Origin: Peterkaempfera bronchialis
GTDB taxonomy: Bacteria > Actinomycetota > Actinomycetes > Streptomycetales > Streptomycetaceae
DNA length: 64,000 bases
Direction of reading: 5' to 3'
Assembly: GCF_003258605.2 (NCBI RefSeq)
Contig: NZ_CP031264.1
Location: 2,790,001-2,854,000, forward strand
The position numbers and the translations under genes were made by a program. Positions within the stretch are counted from its first letter, which is position 1; each line of letters starts with the position of its first letter. Shown piece by piece: positions 17,367 to 26,432 of this stretch. The notes under the pieces were generated by a model. The model saw only the letters and a program-made list of their open reading frames with translations, was not told the origin of the DNA and did no database searches.

Positions 17367-18463
17367 CCCGCACCCTCGCCCTGGTCGAGAGCCCCGTCCA
17401 GCTGCTGAACGCGCTGGAGTGGGCGCACCGGTACGCACAGGGTCCCGGCCGGGGCGAGGGCGGCGGGCCGCCCGCCGCCGGGCTCCACGGGTTCTCGATC
17501 GCGGTCCTCCAGCCGCTGGACCCGGTGACCCGGGCCCAGTTGGCCGCCCTGGCGGCGCTGGCCGCCGCCGAGGGCGTCCGGGTGACCGCCTATGACCCGC
17601 GCGGCGGCGCGGGCGGCACCAGGACCCGCGCGCTGACAGGGCTGGCGGGGTTGACCGGGCTGGCGGGCCTGGCCGGGCTGGCGACCCGGGTGGCCCGCGC
17701 CCCCCGGCTGCTGCTGGGCGACGCCTTCTCCGGGCTGATCCAGGCCCTGCTGCCGCTCTCCCGCGCCGCCGAGCTGGTGGTGGTGGACGACGGCACGGCC
17801 ACCCTGGAGCTGGCCGCGCTGCTGCGCGAGGGCCGACCACTGGTCCGCTGGCACCGGCAGGGCAGGCCGTCCGCCGCCGCGACCCGGGCCGCCCGGCGGC
17901 TGGGCCCCGACCCGCACCGCCGGCTGGAGCTGTTCAGCTCGCTCGCGGCCGACCCGCCGCCCGGCGCCCTGAGCACCGCCAACCAGTACGCGTGGACCCG
18001 GGAGCGCTTCGGGCCGCCCGAGGTGCTGCCCGGCGCCGACCTGCTGGGCAGCTCGCTGGTGGAGACCGGGGTCGTCACCCTGGACCGCTATCTGGACACG
18101 GTGACCGGGCTGGCCGCCGCCCACCAGGTCGGCCGCTACTTCGCGCACCGTCGCGAGCACCCCGACAAGCTGCGGCGAATAGCGGCCGCCACCGGCGCCG
18201 AGATCGTCCGCCCGCAGCTGCCGCTGGAGATCGAGGCCCGCCGGGGCCCGGTCGCCGGGACCCTGCTGAGCTTCCCCTCCACCGTGGTGCACACCCTGCC
18301 GCTGGTCCTCGAAGGCACCGGGGTGCGGATGAAGCTCTGCGCGGTGGACGCCGACTGGCTCACCCCGACCGCCTCCGCCCGCTCGCTGAGCTTCCTCACC
18401 GATGTCTCCACCTCCGCCCTCAGCCGCCACGGCCTTGAGCTGATCTCCCCGGTGACCGCCTGA
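17363..18463 (+). CDS. Putative sialyltransferase-like glycan transferase
   Basis: 366 residues. The N-terminus LALVESPVQLLNALEW resembles GT52-type bacterial sialyltransferases. The two general motifs are present: VVVDDGTATLEL (DDG at 142-144) and AHRREHPDKL (HP at 266-267), followed by LLSFPSTVVHTLPL, matching the ST-rich segment. A short LTGLAGL repeat lies at residues 91-107. Directly after neuB (GTGA overlap) and overlapping the permease start (TGATG), it is a likely user of the CMP-nonulosonate made by NeuA. Assignment rests on motifs only. Confidence 0.6.
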   Translation: MTRTLALVESPVQLLNALEWAHRYAQGPGRGEGGGPPAAGLHGFSIAVLQPLDPVTRAQLAALAALAAAEGVRVTAYDPRGGAGGTRTRALTGLAGLTGLAGLAGLATRVARAPRLLLGDAFSGLIQALLPLSRAAELVVVDDGTATLELAALLREGRPLVRWHRQGRPSAAATRAARRLGPDPHRRLELFSSLAADPPPGALSTANQYAWTRERFGPPEVLPGADLLGSSLVETGVVTLDRYLDTVTGLAAAHQVGRYFAHRREHPDKLRRIAAATGAEIVRPQLPLEIEARRGPVAGTLLSFPSTVVHTLPLVLEGTGVRMKLCAVDADWLTPTASARSLSFLTDVSTSALSRHGLELISPVTA

Positions 18464-19398
18464 TGATCCCTGCCCCCACCGCCACCCGGCCCCCGACCAC
18501 CCGGCAGCCCGGCGACCGGCAGCCCAGCGACCGGCAGCCGACCGCCCGGCAACTGGCCGACCGGTACGGGCTGGTCCGGCCCGGCGCCCGGCCCCCGCTC
18601 GGCGCCTATACGCGGCTGCTGTGGGGGCGGCGGCACTTTGTGCTGGCGTACACCCAGGCGCGGCTCTCCACCATGTACGCCGGCGCCCGGCTCGGCCAGC
18701 TGTGGAAGCTGCTCACCCCGATCCTCAACATCGCGGTCTACTACCTGGTCTTCGGCATCATGCTGAAGCAGCGGCAGCACACCGGCACCGGCAACTACAT
18801 CTCGTTCCTCTGCGTCGGCATCTTCGTCTTCACCTACACCCGGGAGTCGGTCACCACCGGCGGGAAGTCGGTGTCCGACCGGCTGGAGCTGATCCGCGCC
18901 GTGCAGTTCCCGCGCGCCTGCCTGCCGCTGGCCGCGGTGCTGGTGCAGCTGGAGCAGCTGCTGATGTCGCTGCTGGTGGTCGGGGTGATCGTGCTGGCCA
19001 CCGGCGAACCGCTCACCGTGCACTGGCTGCTGATCGCCCCCGCGCTGGCGCTCCAGACGCTCTTCAACACCGGGCTGGCGATGATCCTGGCCCGGGTGGT
19101 GGCGACCGTACGCGACCTGGGGGAGGTCGTCCCCTTTGTGATGCGCACCTGGATGTACACCTGCGGCGTGATGTACAGCATCGACGCCGTCACCCGGAAT
19201 GCGCCCACGGCCGTCGCGGCGGCGCTGAAGCTCAACCCGGGCGCGGTCTACATCGAGCTGGTGCGCGGCGCGCTGCTGGCGAGCTACCCTCCGCTGCCCG
19301 TCTGGACCTGGGCGGTGGCGGGCGGCTGGGCGGTGGCCTCGGCGCTGGTGGGCTATGTCTGGTTCTGGCGGGCCGAGGACCGGTACGGGCGCGGCTGA
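18463..19398 (+). CDS. ABC-2 type polysaccharide export permease (TagG/KpsM-like)
   Basis: Membrane half of an ABC exporter for a lipid-linked cell-surface polymer, 311 residues, about six membrane helices. ARLGQLWKLLTPILNIAVYY and the late PGAVYIELVRGALL are typical of the O-antigen/teichoic acid exporter family. The first 35 residues contain repeats around DRQPSDRQPTARQ. It is the last gene of the operon starting at 14162. No ATP-binding partner (TagH/KpsT type) is present in the window, so the ATPase must come from elsewhere. It ends 20 bases from the convergent gene at 19419. Confidence 0.85.
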   Translation: MIPAPTATRPPTTRQPGDRQPSDRQPTARQLADRYGLVRPGARPPLGAYTRLLWGRRHFVLAYTQARLSTMYAGARLGQLWKLLTPILNIAVYYLVFGIMLKQRQHTGTGNYISFLCVGIFVFTYTRESVTTGGKSVSDRLELIRAVQFPRACLPLAAVLVQLEQLLMSLLVVGVIVLATGEPLTVHWLLIAPALALQTLFNTGLAMILARVVATVRDLGEVVPFVMRTWMYTCGVMYSIDAVTRNAPTAVAAALKLNPGAVYIELVRGALLASYPPLPVWTWAVAGGWAVASALVGYVWFWRAEDRYGRG

Positions 19399-19418
19399 AG
19401 CAGGGGTGTGACGCTCCG

Positions 19419-21002
19419 TCAGGAGCCTTCCGGCTTACGCTCGTACAGCCGGACCTCCAGCCCGTGCACGCGCACGGTCCCGGCCGCCCGGAAGAACTCC
19501 CGCAGCACCTGCTCCTTGTTGAGCGCGCCCCCCTCGCCGCTGCGGACCCGCAGATCGGTACGGCCGATGACCCAGAGGCGGTCGGCGGCGAGCATGGCGT
19601 TCCGGGTGCCCCGCTTGCTGCGCTCGGCACCGCGCAGATTGGCGGCCCGGACCGGCGTGCGCTCCAGGGCGACATCGTCGAGCCCCCGGAACGCCTCGGG
19701 GTAGCCGAGGGCGACCGCACGGTACTTCGACGGCAGGAAGAGCACCCCGTCACCGGGCCGGGCACGGTCCCGCACCAGCCTGGCGACGGCGGCCAGGTCG
19801 TCGGGGCGGGCCTGGACGGTCCGCAGCTCCCGCTGCTGCGGCAGCTGCGGCAGGACGGCGCCCAGCAGGACGGCCGCGCCCAGAACCCAGGGGCCCAGAA
19901 CCCAGGGACCCAGAGCCCAGGGACCCAGAGCCCAGGAGGCGGGGCGCAGCCACCGCACCCGGGCCGCCGCCGCCCCGATCGCCGCCCCGATCCGGTCCAG
20001 GCCCGCCGCCGCCAGCAGCGGCACGCCCGGCAGCGCAAAGAGCACATAGCGCTCGTGGTACATCGGCTGCTGCTGGGACGCCAGCAGCAGCACCGCGGGC
20101 GGCAGCACGGCCAGCGGCGCCGCCACCGCCGCCAGGTGCAGCCGGCCCCGAGCGCGCCAGGGCGCCGCCGCCAGCCCCAGCGCCACCAGCACCCCGAAGA
20201 TCCCCATCACCACGGCGGAGGGACCGGCGAAGAGCCTGACCAGTTCCCCGACCGTGCCCCAGTCGGGCCGCTCCAGCCAGCCGATCTGCTCCGACTGCCG
20301 CTGCGAGACCACCGCCAGCGGCGCCAGCACCACCCCGCAGACCGCCGCGCCGACCAGCCAGCGGCGCCACACCCGCCACTCGACCCGGCTCAGCAGCAGG
20401 GTGCCCGCATGCGCGACCAGGGCGAGCACCGCGAACTCATGCAGCAGCGCGGCGAAGGCCACCGACGCCGTGTACCCCCACCACCACCACCGCCCGCCGG
20501 TCTCCACCGCCCGCACCAGGCAGTAGCTGGCTAGCAGCACCACCGCGCAGACCAGGGCATAGGAGCGGCCCTCCTGCGCGTAGTACGTCACCAGCGGGAC
20601 CGCCGCGAACATCAGCCCCGCGAAGAGCCCCACCCTCGGCCGCGCCAGCCGGGCGCCCAGCAGTGCGACCAGCCCCGCCGCCGCGCCCATCCCCAGCACC
20701 GAGGGCACCCGCATCCACACCTCGCCGCCGCCGAGGCGCATCCAGCCGTGCATCACCAGGTAGTAGACGGCATGCACGGCGTCCAGATGGCGCACCATGG
20801 CCAGGATCTGCGGCACCGTACGCTGCGAGACCTCGAAGGTGGCCTCCTCGTCCCGCCACATCGATCCCCGGTCCAGCCCCCAGAAGCCGACGGCCAGCAT
20901 CACCACCGCCGGTACCAGTGCCACCCCCCGCCCCCGGCTCCGCGCCCCTGCCGGGCCGGATGCCTCGTGGGCGGTCCTGTCGAGAACAGCGGGTGACGTC
21001 AT
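19419..21002 (-). CDS. GT39-like membrane glycosyltransferase (GT-C fold)
   Basis: Polytopic transferase using a lipid-linked sugar, 527 residues, about ten or more membrane helices. SMWRDEEATFEVSQR in the first external loop holds the Asp/Glu pair typical of GT-C enzymes, and YYAQEGRSYALV is a second family landmark. The external C-terminal domain covers about 390-527. Four 15-bp repeats near codons 356-375 encode ALGPW/VLGPW units in a helix. The start region and first ten codons (MTSPAVLDRT) are duplicated upstream of the next gene. The ATG has GCAGGAAGCCC before it. Confidence 0.75.
   Translation of the reverse strand: MTSPAVLDRTAHEASGPAGARSRGRGVALVPAVVMLAVGFWGLDRGSMWRDEEATFEVSQRTVPQILAMVRHLDAVHAVYYLVMHGWMRLGGGEVWMRVPSVLGMGAAAGLVALLGARLARPRVGLFAGLMFAAVPLVTYYAQEGRSYALVCAVVLLASYCLVRAVETGGRWWWWGYTASVAFAALLHEFAVLALVAHAGTLLLSRVEWRVWRRWLVGAAVCGVVLAPLAVVSQRQSEQIGWLERPDWGTVGELVRLFAGPSAVVMGIFGVLVALGLAAAPWRARGRLHLAAVAAPLAVLPPAVLLLASQQQPMYHERYVLFALPGVPLLAAAGLDRIGAAIGAAAARVRWLRPASWALGPWALGPWVLGPWVLGAAVLLGAVLPQLPQQRELRTVQARPDDLAAVARLVRDRARPGDGVLFLPSKYRAVALGYPEAFRGLDDVALERTPVRAANLRGAERSKRGTRNAMLAADRLWVIGRTDLRVRSGEGGALNKEQVLREFFRAAGTVRVHGLEVRLYERKPEGS
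19878..19937 (-). repeat. 15-bp coding minisatellite (ALGPW units)
   Basis: Four 15-bp units of the form gcccag(a/g)(a/g)cccaggg, encoding (A/V)LGPW on the minus strand inside a membrane segment of the GT39-like protein. Confidence 0.88.
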
Positions 21003-21051
21003 GGGCTTCCTGCGGTCTCAGGGGTCGGGCGGATCGCCCCCGATCCTAGGG
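20969..21051 (-). repeat. Promoter-leader duplication, copy A
   Basis: About 83 bases, roughly 90% the same as 22373-22453. Contains TAGGAT (complement of 21043-21048) as a good -10 candidate, the ribosome binding site and the first codons of the GT39-like gene. Confidence 0.85.
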
Positions 21052-21075
21052 AGGACCGAGCGCCGTCGCGGCCGG

Positions 21076-22335
21076 TCAGGGAGAACGCGTCCAGATCAGG
21101 GCCAGGTGGCCGCCGTAGACGGCCGAGAGCACGGCGCCGGTGCCGAGCAGCACGGCGGCGCGGCTCACGCGGGCGCGGGCGATGGCGCGGGCCACGGGCA
21201 GCAGCAGCGGGAAGACGGGGATCAGGAACCGGGCCTTCGCATGGAAGAAGCCGGCCCCGCCCAGCGTGATGACCAGCGCCGCGGCCGTGTAGGCGAGCAG
21301 CGGCAGCGGGACCCGGTCGAGGATGCAGAGCAGGAAGAGCACCACGGAGGAGATCAGGGTGCCCACGATCACCGCGATCACCAGCGCGGTGTTCGGGGAC
21401 TTCGAGAAGAACTGGATCACATTGTCGACGGTGTAGACGCCGCCGTCGAAGGTGGACCCCCACTCCGACTGCACCAGGAAGTAGCCGTCCACCCGGTGCA
21501 GGCGCAGGCCGACCCAGACCACATAGGCGAGCCAGCCCAAGGGTGCGAGCACGACGGCCACCAGCGGCCGCCAGGGCGCCGGGGCGGGCTCCGCGTCGAC
21601 CTCGCGACGTGTCCGCCAGTGCTGCCACAGGGCCACCAAGGCCGCCAGGGAGATCGCACCGGCCAGGGCTATGCCGGTCGGCCTGGTCAGTCCGGCGAGC
21701 ACGCTCAGCAGGGCCGCCGCTATCCAGCGGCGGCGCAGCGCCATGGAGAGCGACCACGCGGCAAAGGCGGTGAAGACCGGCTCGGTGTACGCCATCGACT
21801 CGGTCAGCGCATGCGGCAGGACGCCCCACAGCACCGCCAGCACCACGCCGGTGCGCCGGTCGTGCAGCTGCCGGCCCACCTCGAAGATGCCCCACGCCGC
21901 CGCGAGCGAGAACGCCCAGGAGATCAGCAGGCCGGCGGTGGAGGCCGCGAGCGGGAGGAGGTGCGACGCCACCCAGACCATGGCCGGGTAGAGCGGGAAG
22001 AAGGCCAGGTTGCTCCGGGACACGCCCTGGGCACCGGGTGGCGGGATCGCGGCGTCGTACCCGTGCTGGACGATGCCGAGGTACCAGACCGAGTCCCAGC
22101 GGCGGCCCAGCAGCTCGCCCAGGTCCGCACCCCGGTTCTGGGCCCACCAGGCGAGTACCGCGATACCGATGATCCGTACCGACGCATAGCCGAGCAGTGC
22201 CGGGGCGGCGGCCCGCAGTGCCGTCTTCAGCCTGGACCCCTTGGCGTGGGGGCTCGGGGCCCGCCGCAGCCGGGAGGCGCCTCCCGGCTCGGCCTGGGGA
22301 AGGGCGGCAGCGGGAGGCGGGGAGGTTGCTTTCAT
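21076..22335 (-). CDS. PIG-V-like mannosyltransferase family membrane protein (GT-C)
   Basis: Probable dolichol/polyprenol-phosphate-sugar dependent transferase, 419 residues, about ten membrane helices. RWDSVWYLGIVQHGYD, FFPLYPAMVW and ESMAYTEPVFTAFAAW match the bacterial relatives of GPI mannosyltransferase 2. The ATG at 22335 overlaps the stop of a 24-codon leader (ATGA), so translation is probably coupled. The open frame continues upstream to 22533 but through the duplicated promoter, so the shorter start is chosen. The sugar is unknown. Confidence 0.72.
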   Translation of the reverse strand: MKATSPPPAAALPQAEPGGASRLRRAPSPHAKGSRLKTALRAAAPALLGYASVRIIGIAVLAWWAQNRGADLGELLGRRWDSVWYLGIVQHGYDAAIPPPGAQGVSRSNLAFFPLYPAMVWVASHLLPLAASTAGLLISWAFSLAAAWGIFEVGRQLHDRRTGVVLAVLWGVLPHALTESMAYTEPVFTAFAAWSLSMALRRRWIAAALLSVLAGLTRPTGIALAGAISLAALVALWQHWRTRREVDAEPAPAPWRPLVAVVLAPLGWLAYVVWVGLRLHRVDGYFLVQSEWGSTFDGGVYTVDNVIQFFSKSPNTALVIAVIVGTLISSVVLFLLCILDRVPLPLLAYTAAALVITLGGAGFFHAKARFLIPVFPLLLPVARAIARARVSRAAVLLGTGAVLSAVYGGHLALIWTRSP

Positions 22336-22406
22336 TGGCTCACCCAAGGGCCTTGGAGACGGGCAGGACGCTGGGCGGTCCTGTCGAGAACGGCGGGCGA
22401 CGTCAT
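22332..22406 (-). CDS. 24-residue leader ORF coupled to the PIG-V-like gene
   Basis: Starts MTSPAVLDRT like the GT39-like protein at 21002, then diverges and stops at a TGA that overlaps the ATG of the next gene. Its upstream region is the duplicated promoter. It looks like a truncated gene start retained as a translational leader. Whether the peptide has a role cannot be judged. Confidence 0.5.
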   Translation of the reverse strand: MTSPAVLDRTAQRPARLQGPWVSQ

Positions 22407-22453
22407 GGGGTTCCTGCGGTGTCAGGGTCGAGCGGATCGCCCTGATCCTAGGG
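22373..22453 (-). repeat. Promoter-leader duplication, copy B
   Basis: Partner of 20969-21051. It also contains TAGGAT (complement of 22445-22450), the CAGGAA ribosome binding site and ten shared codons. Confidence 0.85.
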
Positions 22454-22557
22454 GCAGCGCCCGGCAGCCCCGCACCCGGATTCATATGATGGCCAGTCAG
22501 ATGAGATGACCGGTCGTCGGAGACCTTGCCCACCGCAGCCGGGGAACCCCGGGCCCC

Positions 22558-24753
22558 TCAGTCGAAATCGACGACATTCAGCGAGATGTCGTTGGTCCGC
22601 GCGCAGTAGGGGCGGACCCTGGTCCGGCCGGGCGGGCTGTCGTGGGCCGGCTCCGACGCGGTCTCGTCCGTCCACACCAGCTCCGGGTAGACCTGGATGC
22701 CCTTGAGGTCCGCCAGGTCGGTGAAGACGCGGGCCAGGCGGGCTTCACCGGCTTCACCGGCCCGGCCGACCCAGAGGTCCCAGTCCTCGTGCGCCCTGAC
22801 CCGGCCGGCCACCAGGTCGTCCACGGTCAGCAGGAAATGGAAGTCCTCGCCGCCGGAGCTGTCCCCCTCGACCTGGTACTCCAGCAGCGGTGGCTGCCGG
22901 CGGCGCAGGGTGAGCAGGGGGCGTACGGTGCCGAACGGCTCCGCCACCAGCCGCCCTGCCACCTGGAACCCGTCGTCGGTGACGCGGATGTCGGCGACCT
23001 CGGCATGCCGGTCCCGCACCCAGGAGCGCAGCGCCAGGAAGCCGTCCAGCGTCGCATACGGGACGTGGCTGCGCACGGGGAGCAGCACGGTGCGCTCGCC
23101 GATCCCCAGCAGGTCGCGCAGGTCGCGGACGCCCGCGCGGAGGCGGTGGAGCCTGTCGGCGGACTCCACGAAGAGGTCCCAGCGCCCCTCGCCGAGCTTC
23201 TCCGAAGCGGTCGGCAGGGTCGCCTGGAAGCCGCCGCTTCCGTCGGCCCGGAGGGCGGCGCGCACCTTGGTCCTGCGATCGGCCCTGGCGCGGCAGACCA
23301 GCTTGGCCCTGCCGTCCTCGAAGCCCGGCCAGTCCACGGTGACGGTGATGGCACCCGACCGGTCGGCCCGGCAGCCGCCCACCGGCTCGCCCCGGCCGGG
23401 GGTCGCCGGGGCAGTCGGGGACGACGGGGCAGCGGCCTTGAGGCCGACCCTGCTCCCGGCGGCGCGGACCGCCCGGCCCAGCAGTCGCCGTACTCCGCCG
23501 GGGGCGACCGGTCCGGCGGGGTTCGCCACCGCGCGGGCGGCGGCCACGACGGCGCCGGTCGGGCGGTGCGCCGCCGTCGTGCGGGGCCTGCCGGGCGCCG
23601 GCAGCCCCCGCTCATGGCAGATCTCCGCGATCAGGTCCTCGTACCGGCGGGCGATGACCTCGGGATCGTAGCGGCGGGAGTTGACCAGCGCCGCATGGCC
23701 CATACGGCTGCGCTTCTCCTCGTCCCGGATGAGCTCCAGCAGTCCGGCGGCGAAGGCGTCGATGTCGCCCACCGGCACCAGCAGGCCGTCTTCACCGTGG
23801 CTGAGGATCTCGGGCGGCCCGTCCGGGCAGGCGGTACTGACCACCGGTATGCCGCAGCGCATGGCTTCGACCAGGGTCATGCCGAAGGGCTCCAGGTCGG
23901 AACCGACCGCGGCGATGGACCCCTTGACCCACTCGGCGTCCATCGGGGAGACGCTCCCCATCAGCGTGACGCTGTTGTGGACGCCGAGTTCCCGGATGAG
24001 CCGGGTGAGCGGGCCGTGCTCGCTGCCGCTGCCGTAGATGCGCAGCGTCCACCCGGGGGCCTCGGGGAGCACCCTGGCAAAGGCGTGGATCAGCAGGTCG
24101 TAGCGCTTCCAGTCGATCAGCCGGCCGGCCGCGACCACGATCCTGCCGGAGCAGTCCGCCGGGGCGACGGCCGGTACCGGCACCCCGTTGGGGATGCAGA
24201 GCACCCTCAGGCCGGAGACCGGCGTCGTCGTCCGGAAGGACTCGGCGTCGGCCTCGGTGACCGTGACGGCCGCATCGATCCGCTGGTACAGCCGCGCGAT
24301 GGCGGCCCGGGTGCCGGCAGGCACCGCCGTGTGCGTCATGTGCTCCTGAGCCAGCCGGACGGCCGCCTCGGGCGCGTACTCGGCGACCAGCAGGGCGAGG
24401 CTCGGCCGGGTGCCGATGACCACATCGGCGTCGGTACCGCGCAGGTAGTCCACGATGCGCTGGTCCGAGAGGGCGCTGTACTGGAGGTAGAGCTCCTCCG
24501 ACGGCGGCACCAGCCGGCTGCGCTGGGCGTACAGCGGATCGTCCGCGTCGGCCCGGTCCGGCTCGGGACGCAGGTCGATCAGCGGCGTCAGCCGCACCGC
24601 CGGAGCGATGTCGAACGTCGGCTTGTCGAGCCGCCGGTAGACCGAGGCGATCTCCACCTCATGGCGGGCCGAGAGCGCCTGCGCGAGGTTGATCACGGTA
24701 CGGACGGTGCCGCCGATGCCGTAGATGTTGTGGACCAGGAAGACGATCTTCAC
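22558..24753 (-). CDS. GT4 glycosyltransferase with C-terminal accessory domain
   Basis: Retaining GT-B enzyme, 731 residues. Residues 1-385 form the transferase: NIYGIGGTVRTVINLA at the start, AGRLIDWKRYDLLIHAFA in the middle and EPFGMTLVEAMRCGIPVV as the donor-binding EX7E region. Residues 390-731 are an Ala/Pro linker and a domain rich in beta strands that I do not recognise; similar tails follow other transferases in this region. The start overlaps the stop of the Stealth gene (ATGA), placing it third in a minus-strand operon beginning at 28182. Confidence 0.82.
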   Translation of the reverse strand: MKIVFLVHNIYGIGGTVRTVINLAQALSARHEVEIASVYRRLDKPTFDIAPAVRLTPLIDLRPEPDRADADDPLYAQRSRLVPPSEELYLQYSALSDQRIVDYLRGTDADVVIGTRPSLALLVAEYAPEAAVRLAQEHMTHTAVPAGTRAAIARLYQRIDAAVTVTEADAESFRTTTPVSGLRVLCIPNGVPVPAVAPADCSGRIVVAAGRLIDWKRYDLLIHAFARVLPEAPGWTLRIYGSGSEHGPLTRLIRELGVHNSVTLMGSVSPMDAEWVKGSIAAVGSDLEPFGMTLVEAMRCGIPVVSTACPDGPPEILSHGEDGLLVPVGDIDAFAAGLLELIRDEEKRSRMGHAALVNSRRYDPEVIARRYEDLIAEICHERGLPAPGRPRTTAAHRPTGAVVAAARAVANPAGPVAPGGVRRLLGRAVRAAGSRVGLKAAAPSSPTAPATPGRGEPVGGCRADRSGAITVTVDWPGFEDGRAKLVCRARADRRTKVRAALRADGSGGFQATLPTASEKLGEGRWDLFVESADRLHRLRAGVRDLRDLLGIGERTVLLPVRSHVPYATLDGFLALRSWVRDRHAEVADIRVTDDGFQVAGRLVAEPFGTVRPLLTLRRRQPPLLEYQVEGDSSGGEDFHFLLTVDDLVAGRVRAHEDWDLWVGRAGEAGEARLARVFTDLADLKGIQVYPELVWTDETASEPAHDSPPGRTRVRPYCARTNDISLNVVDFD

Positions 24754-26432
24754 GCGCCACCCACCGGGGCCTTCTCATACGGTCCGGCGACGGGGAAGTA
24801 CGCCTCCAGGAACGAGGCCAGCAGCTCGTTCTGCCCCTCGGGGTCGTCGTCCTCGACAAAGGTGTCATTGATGCAGAAGGTGTCCCGGTCCCGGCGTTCC
24901 AGCAGCCGCGCCAGGCGGCCCGGGAGGTCCTTCGCCGCCAGGGCCACATAGGCGAAGCGGTTGCTGCTCGGGATCGCCCGACCGGTGAGGTACCCGTAGT
25001 AGTGCACCAGGTTGGACGGGATGTTGTGGTCGCTGAGGCTGCGGAAGCGGTTGGCGGCGGTCGTCCGGAAGACCTCCGGGTACTCCCGTTCGAGGTCGTC
25101 CAGCACACTGCGCCGCATCGCATACGGCGCGTGCTCCATGACCTGGGTGATGGAGCGGCCGAACCGCTCCTGGAACACCCGTCGGTTGTTCTTGGTCGCG
25201 ACGTCGACCGGTGTGTCCAGCGGGCTGACCTCCCCCTGAGGCACCCGCCCTCGCGCGGGGAAGTAGCGCGCGGTCCCATTGGTCAGGAAGAAGAGCTGCG
25301 GCCCGACGGGCCGGCCGATGAACATGTCGTCGTTGAAGTAGAGGAAGTGCTCGGCCAGGCCCTCGATGTGGTGCAGCTGGCTCTCGATGGCATGCGAGTT
25401 GAAGGTCGGCAGCACACTGGGGTCGCTGAAGATCTCCTTGTGGCTGACCACCTTCAGCCCCGGCACGGAGGTGTCCAGCCAGTCGGGCACCTGGTCGTCG
25501 GTCACCAGGTGGATGGTGCGCACCCATGGCGCGTTCAGGTGCAGCGAGCGCAGCGAGTAGCGGAGCTCGTCCCGGTTGGTGAACCGGGAGTGCGATGCCG
25601 ACTCCGCGTGGTACACCTCGCCCGAGGCGTCGGCGCGGCGGCGCTGCCACGCCGGATCGTTGCCGTCCACCCAGGTGTAGACGACATCGACGGGGAAGTC
25701 GAAGTCGTCGAAGAGCGGCACGGTGAACTCCGGCCGGGTCCGCACCGGGCGAAGGGCGGTGGCGGTCTGCGGCGCGATCCTGGTGAAGAGGTTCCCCGGC
25801 GCTTCGACGGTCTCGCTCTCGGCCGGGATCAGACGGGCGACACGGTTGGCCCTGGGGGCCGCCAGCCGCTCGGGGGCCTCTGCCAGGGCCTCCACCAGGG
25901 CCTGGTCGGCGCCCCCGTCCCCGTCCCCGTCGGCGTCCGCGTCCGGCCGTTCCTCCGGCCACCAGAACTCGATGTCGCAGCCGTACCGGGGACCGCAGAT
26001 GAGCGAGCGGGTCGGCTCGGTGCGGTACCAGACGGCTCGGACGACCTGCGCCTCGGCCAGCTTCTCCCACGTCTTGGGGTCGTCTCCACGGGCCGGGCCG
26101 CGCGGCGTCCTGGGGGCGGGCACCACACCCTGGATGTACCCGGGCCTCCGTGCGCAGAGGTCCGCCAGCGCGGCGAAGACCCGCTCACGATCGTCCCCAT
26201 GGACACCGACGGCCGTGGCGAGGTCCTCGAAGCCGCGCACGGCGAACCAGTCGACACCCGCGTCGTCCAGCGCTCCGGTGACGGCCGCGAAGTTCTCCTC
26301 CCGCGCTTGCAGCGGCGTGAGGCCGGAATGCACATAACCGGTCACCGGGTGCAGATCAAAGGTCAGCTCGCAGCGCTCCGGTATCACCAGGTCCGGCAGC
26401 GCGCCATGGGCGTCAGTCACATTCTCTTCCAT
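24750..26432 (-). CDS. Stealth family sugar-phosphate transferase 1
   Basis: Probable UDP-hexose:glycan hexose-1-phosphotransferase making phosphodiester-linked surface polymers, 560 residues. Conserved region 1 is FPVDVVYTWVDGNDPAW (about 247-262), region 2 includes FTNRDELRYSLRSL and VTDDQVPDW, region 3 FNSHAIESQLHHI and FLYFNDDMF, and region 4 FCINDT near the end. Residues 1-240 are a separate N-terminal domain shared with the next Stealth gene. A DADADGDGDGG insert lies near 165-175. ATG at 26432 overlaps the upstream gene by 20 bases; a GTG at 26420 is possible. Confidence 0.87.
   Translation of the reverse strand: MEENVTDAHGALPDLVIPERCELTFDLHPVTGYVHSGLTPLQAREENFAAVTGALDDAGVDWFAVRGFEDLATAVGVHGDDRERVFAALADLCARRPGYIQGVVPAPRTPRGPARGDDPKTWEKLAEAQVVRAVWYRTEPTRSLICGPRYGCDIEFWWPEERPDADADGDGDGGADQALVEALAEAPERLAAPRANRVARLIPAESETVEAPGNLFTRIAPQTATALRPVRTRPEFTVPLFDDFDFPVDVVYTWVDGNDPAWQRRRADASGEVYHAESASHSRFTNRDELRYSLRSLHLNAPWVRTIHLVTDDQVPDWLDTSVPGLKVVSHKEIFSDPSVLPTFNSHAIESQLHHIEGLAEHFLYFNDDMFIGRPVGPQLFFLTNGTARYFPARGRVPQGEVSPLDTPVDVATKNNRRVFQERFGRSITQVMEHAPYAMRRSVLDDLEREYPEVFRTTAANRFRSLSDHNIPSNLVHYYGYLTGRAIPSSNRFAYVALAAKDLPGRLARLLERRDRDTFCINDTFVEDDDPEGQNELLASFLEAYFPVAGPYEKAPVGGA
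25321..25510 (-). repeat. 190-bp near-identical tract, copy in Stealth gene 1
   Basis: Matches 26984-27173 with only about two mismatches (offset 1663), far closer than the rest of the two genes. It encodes the conserved region from TDDQVP to FNDDMF. Confidence 0.88.
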
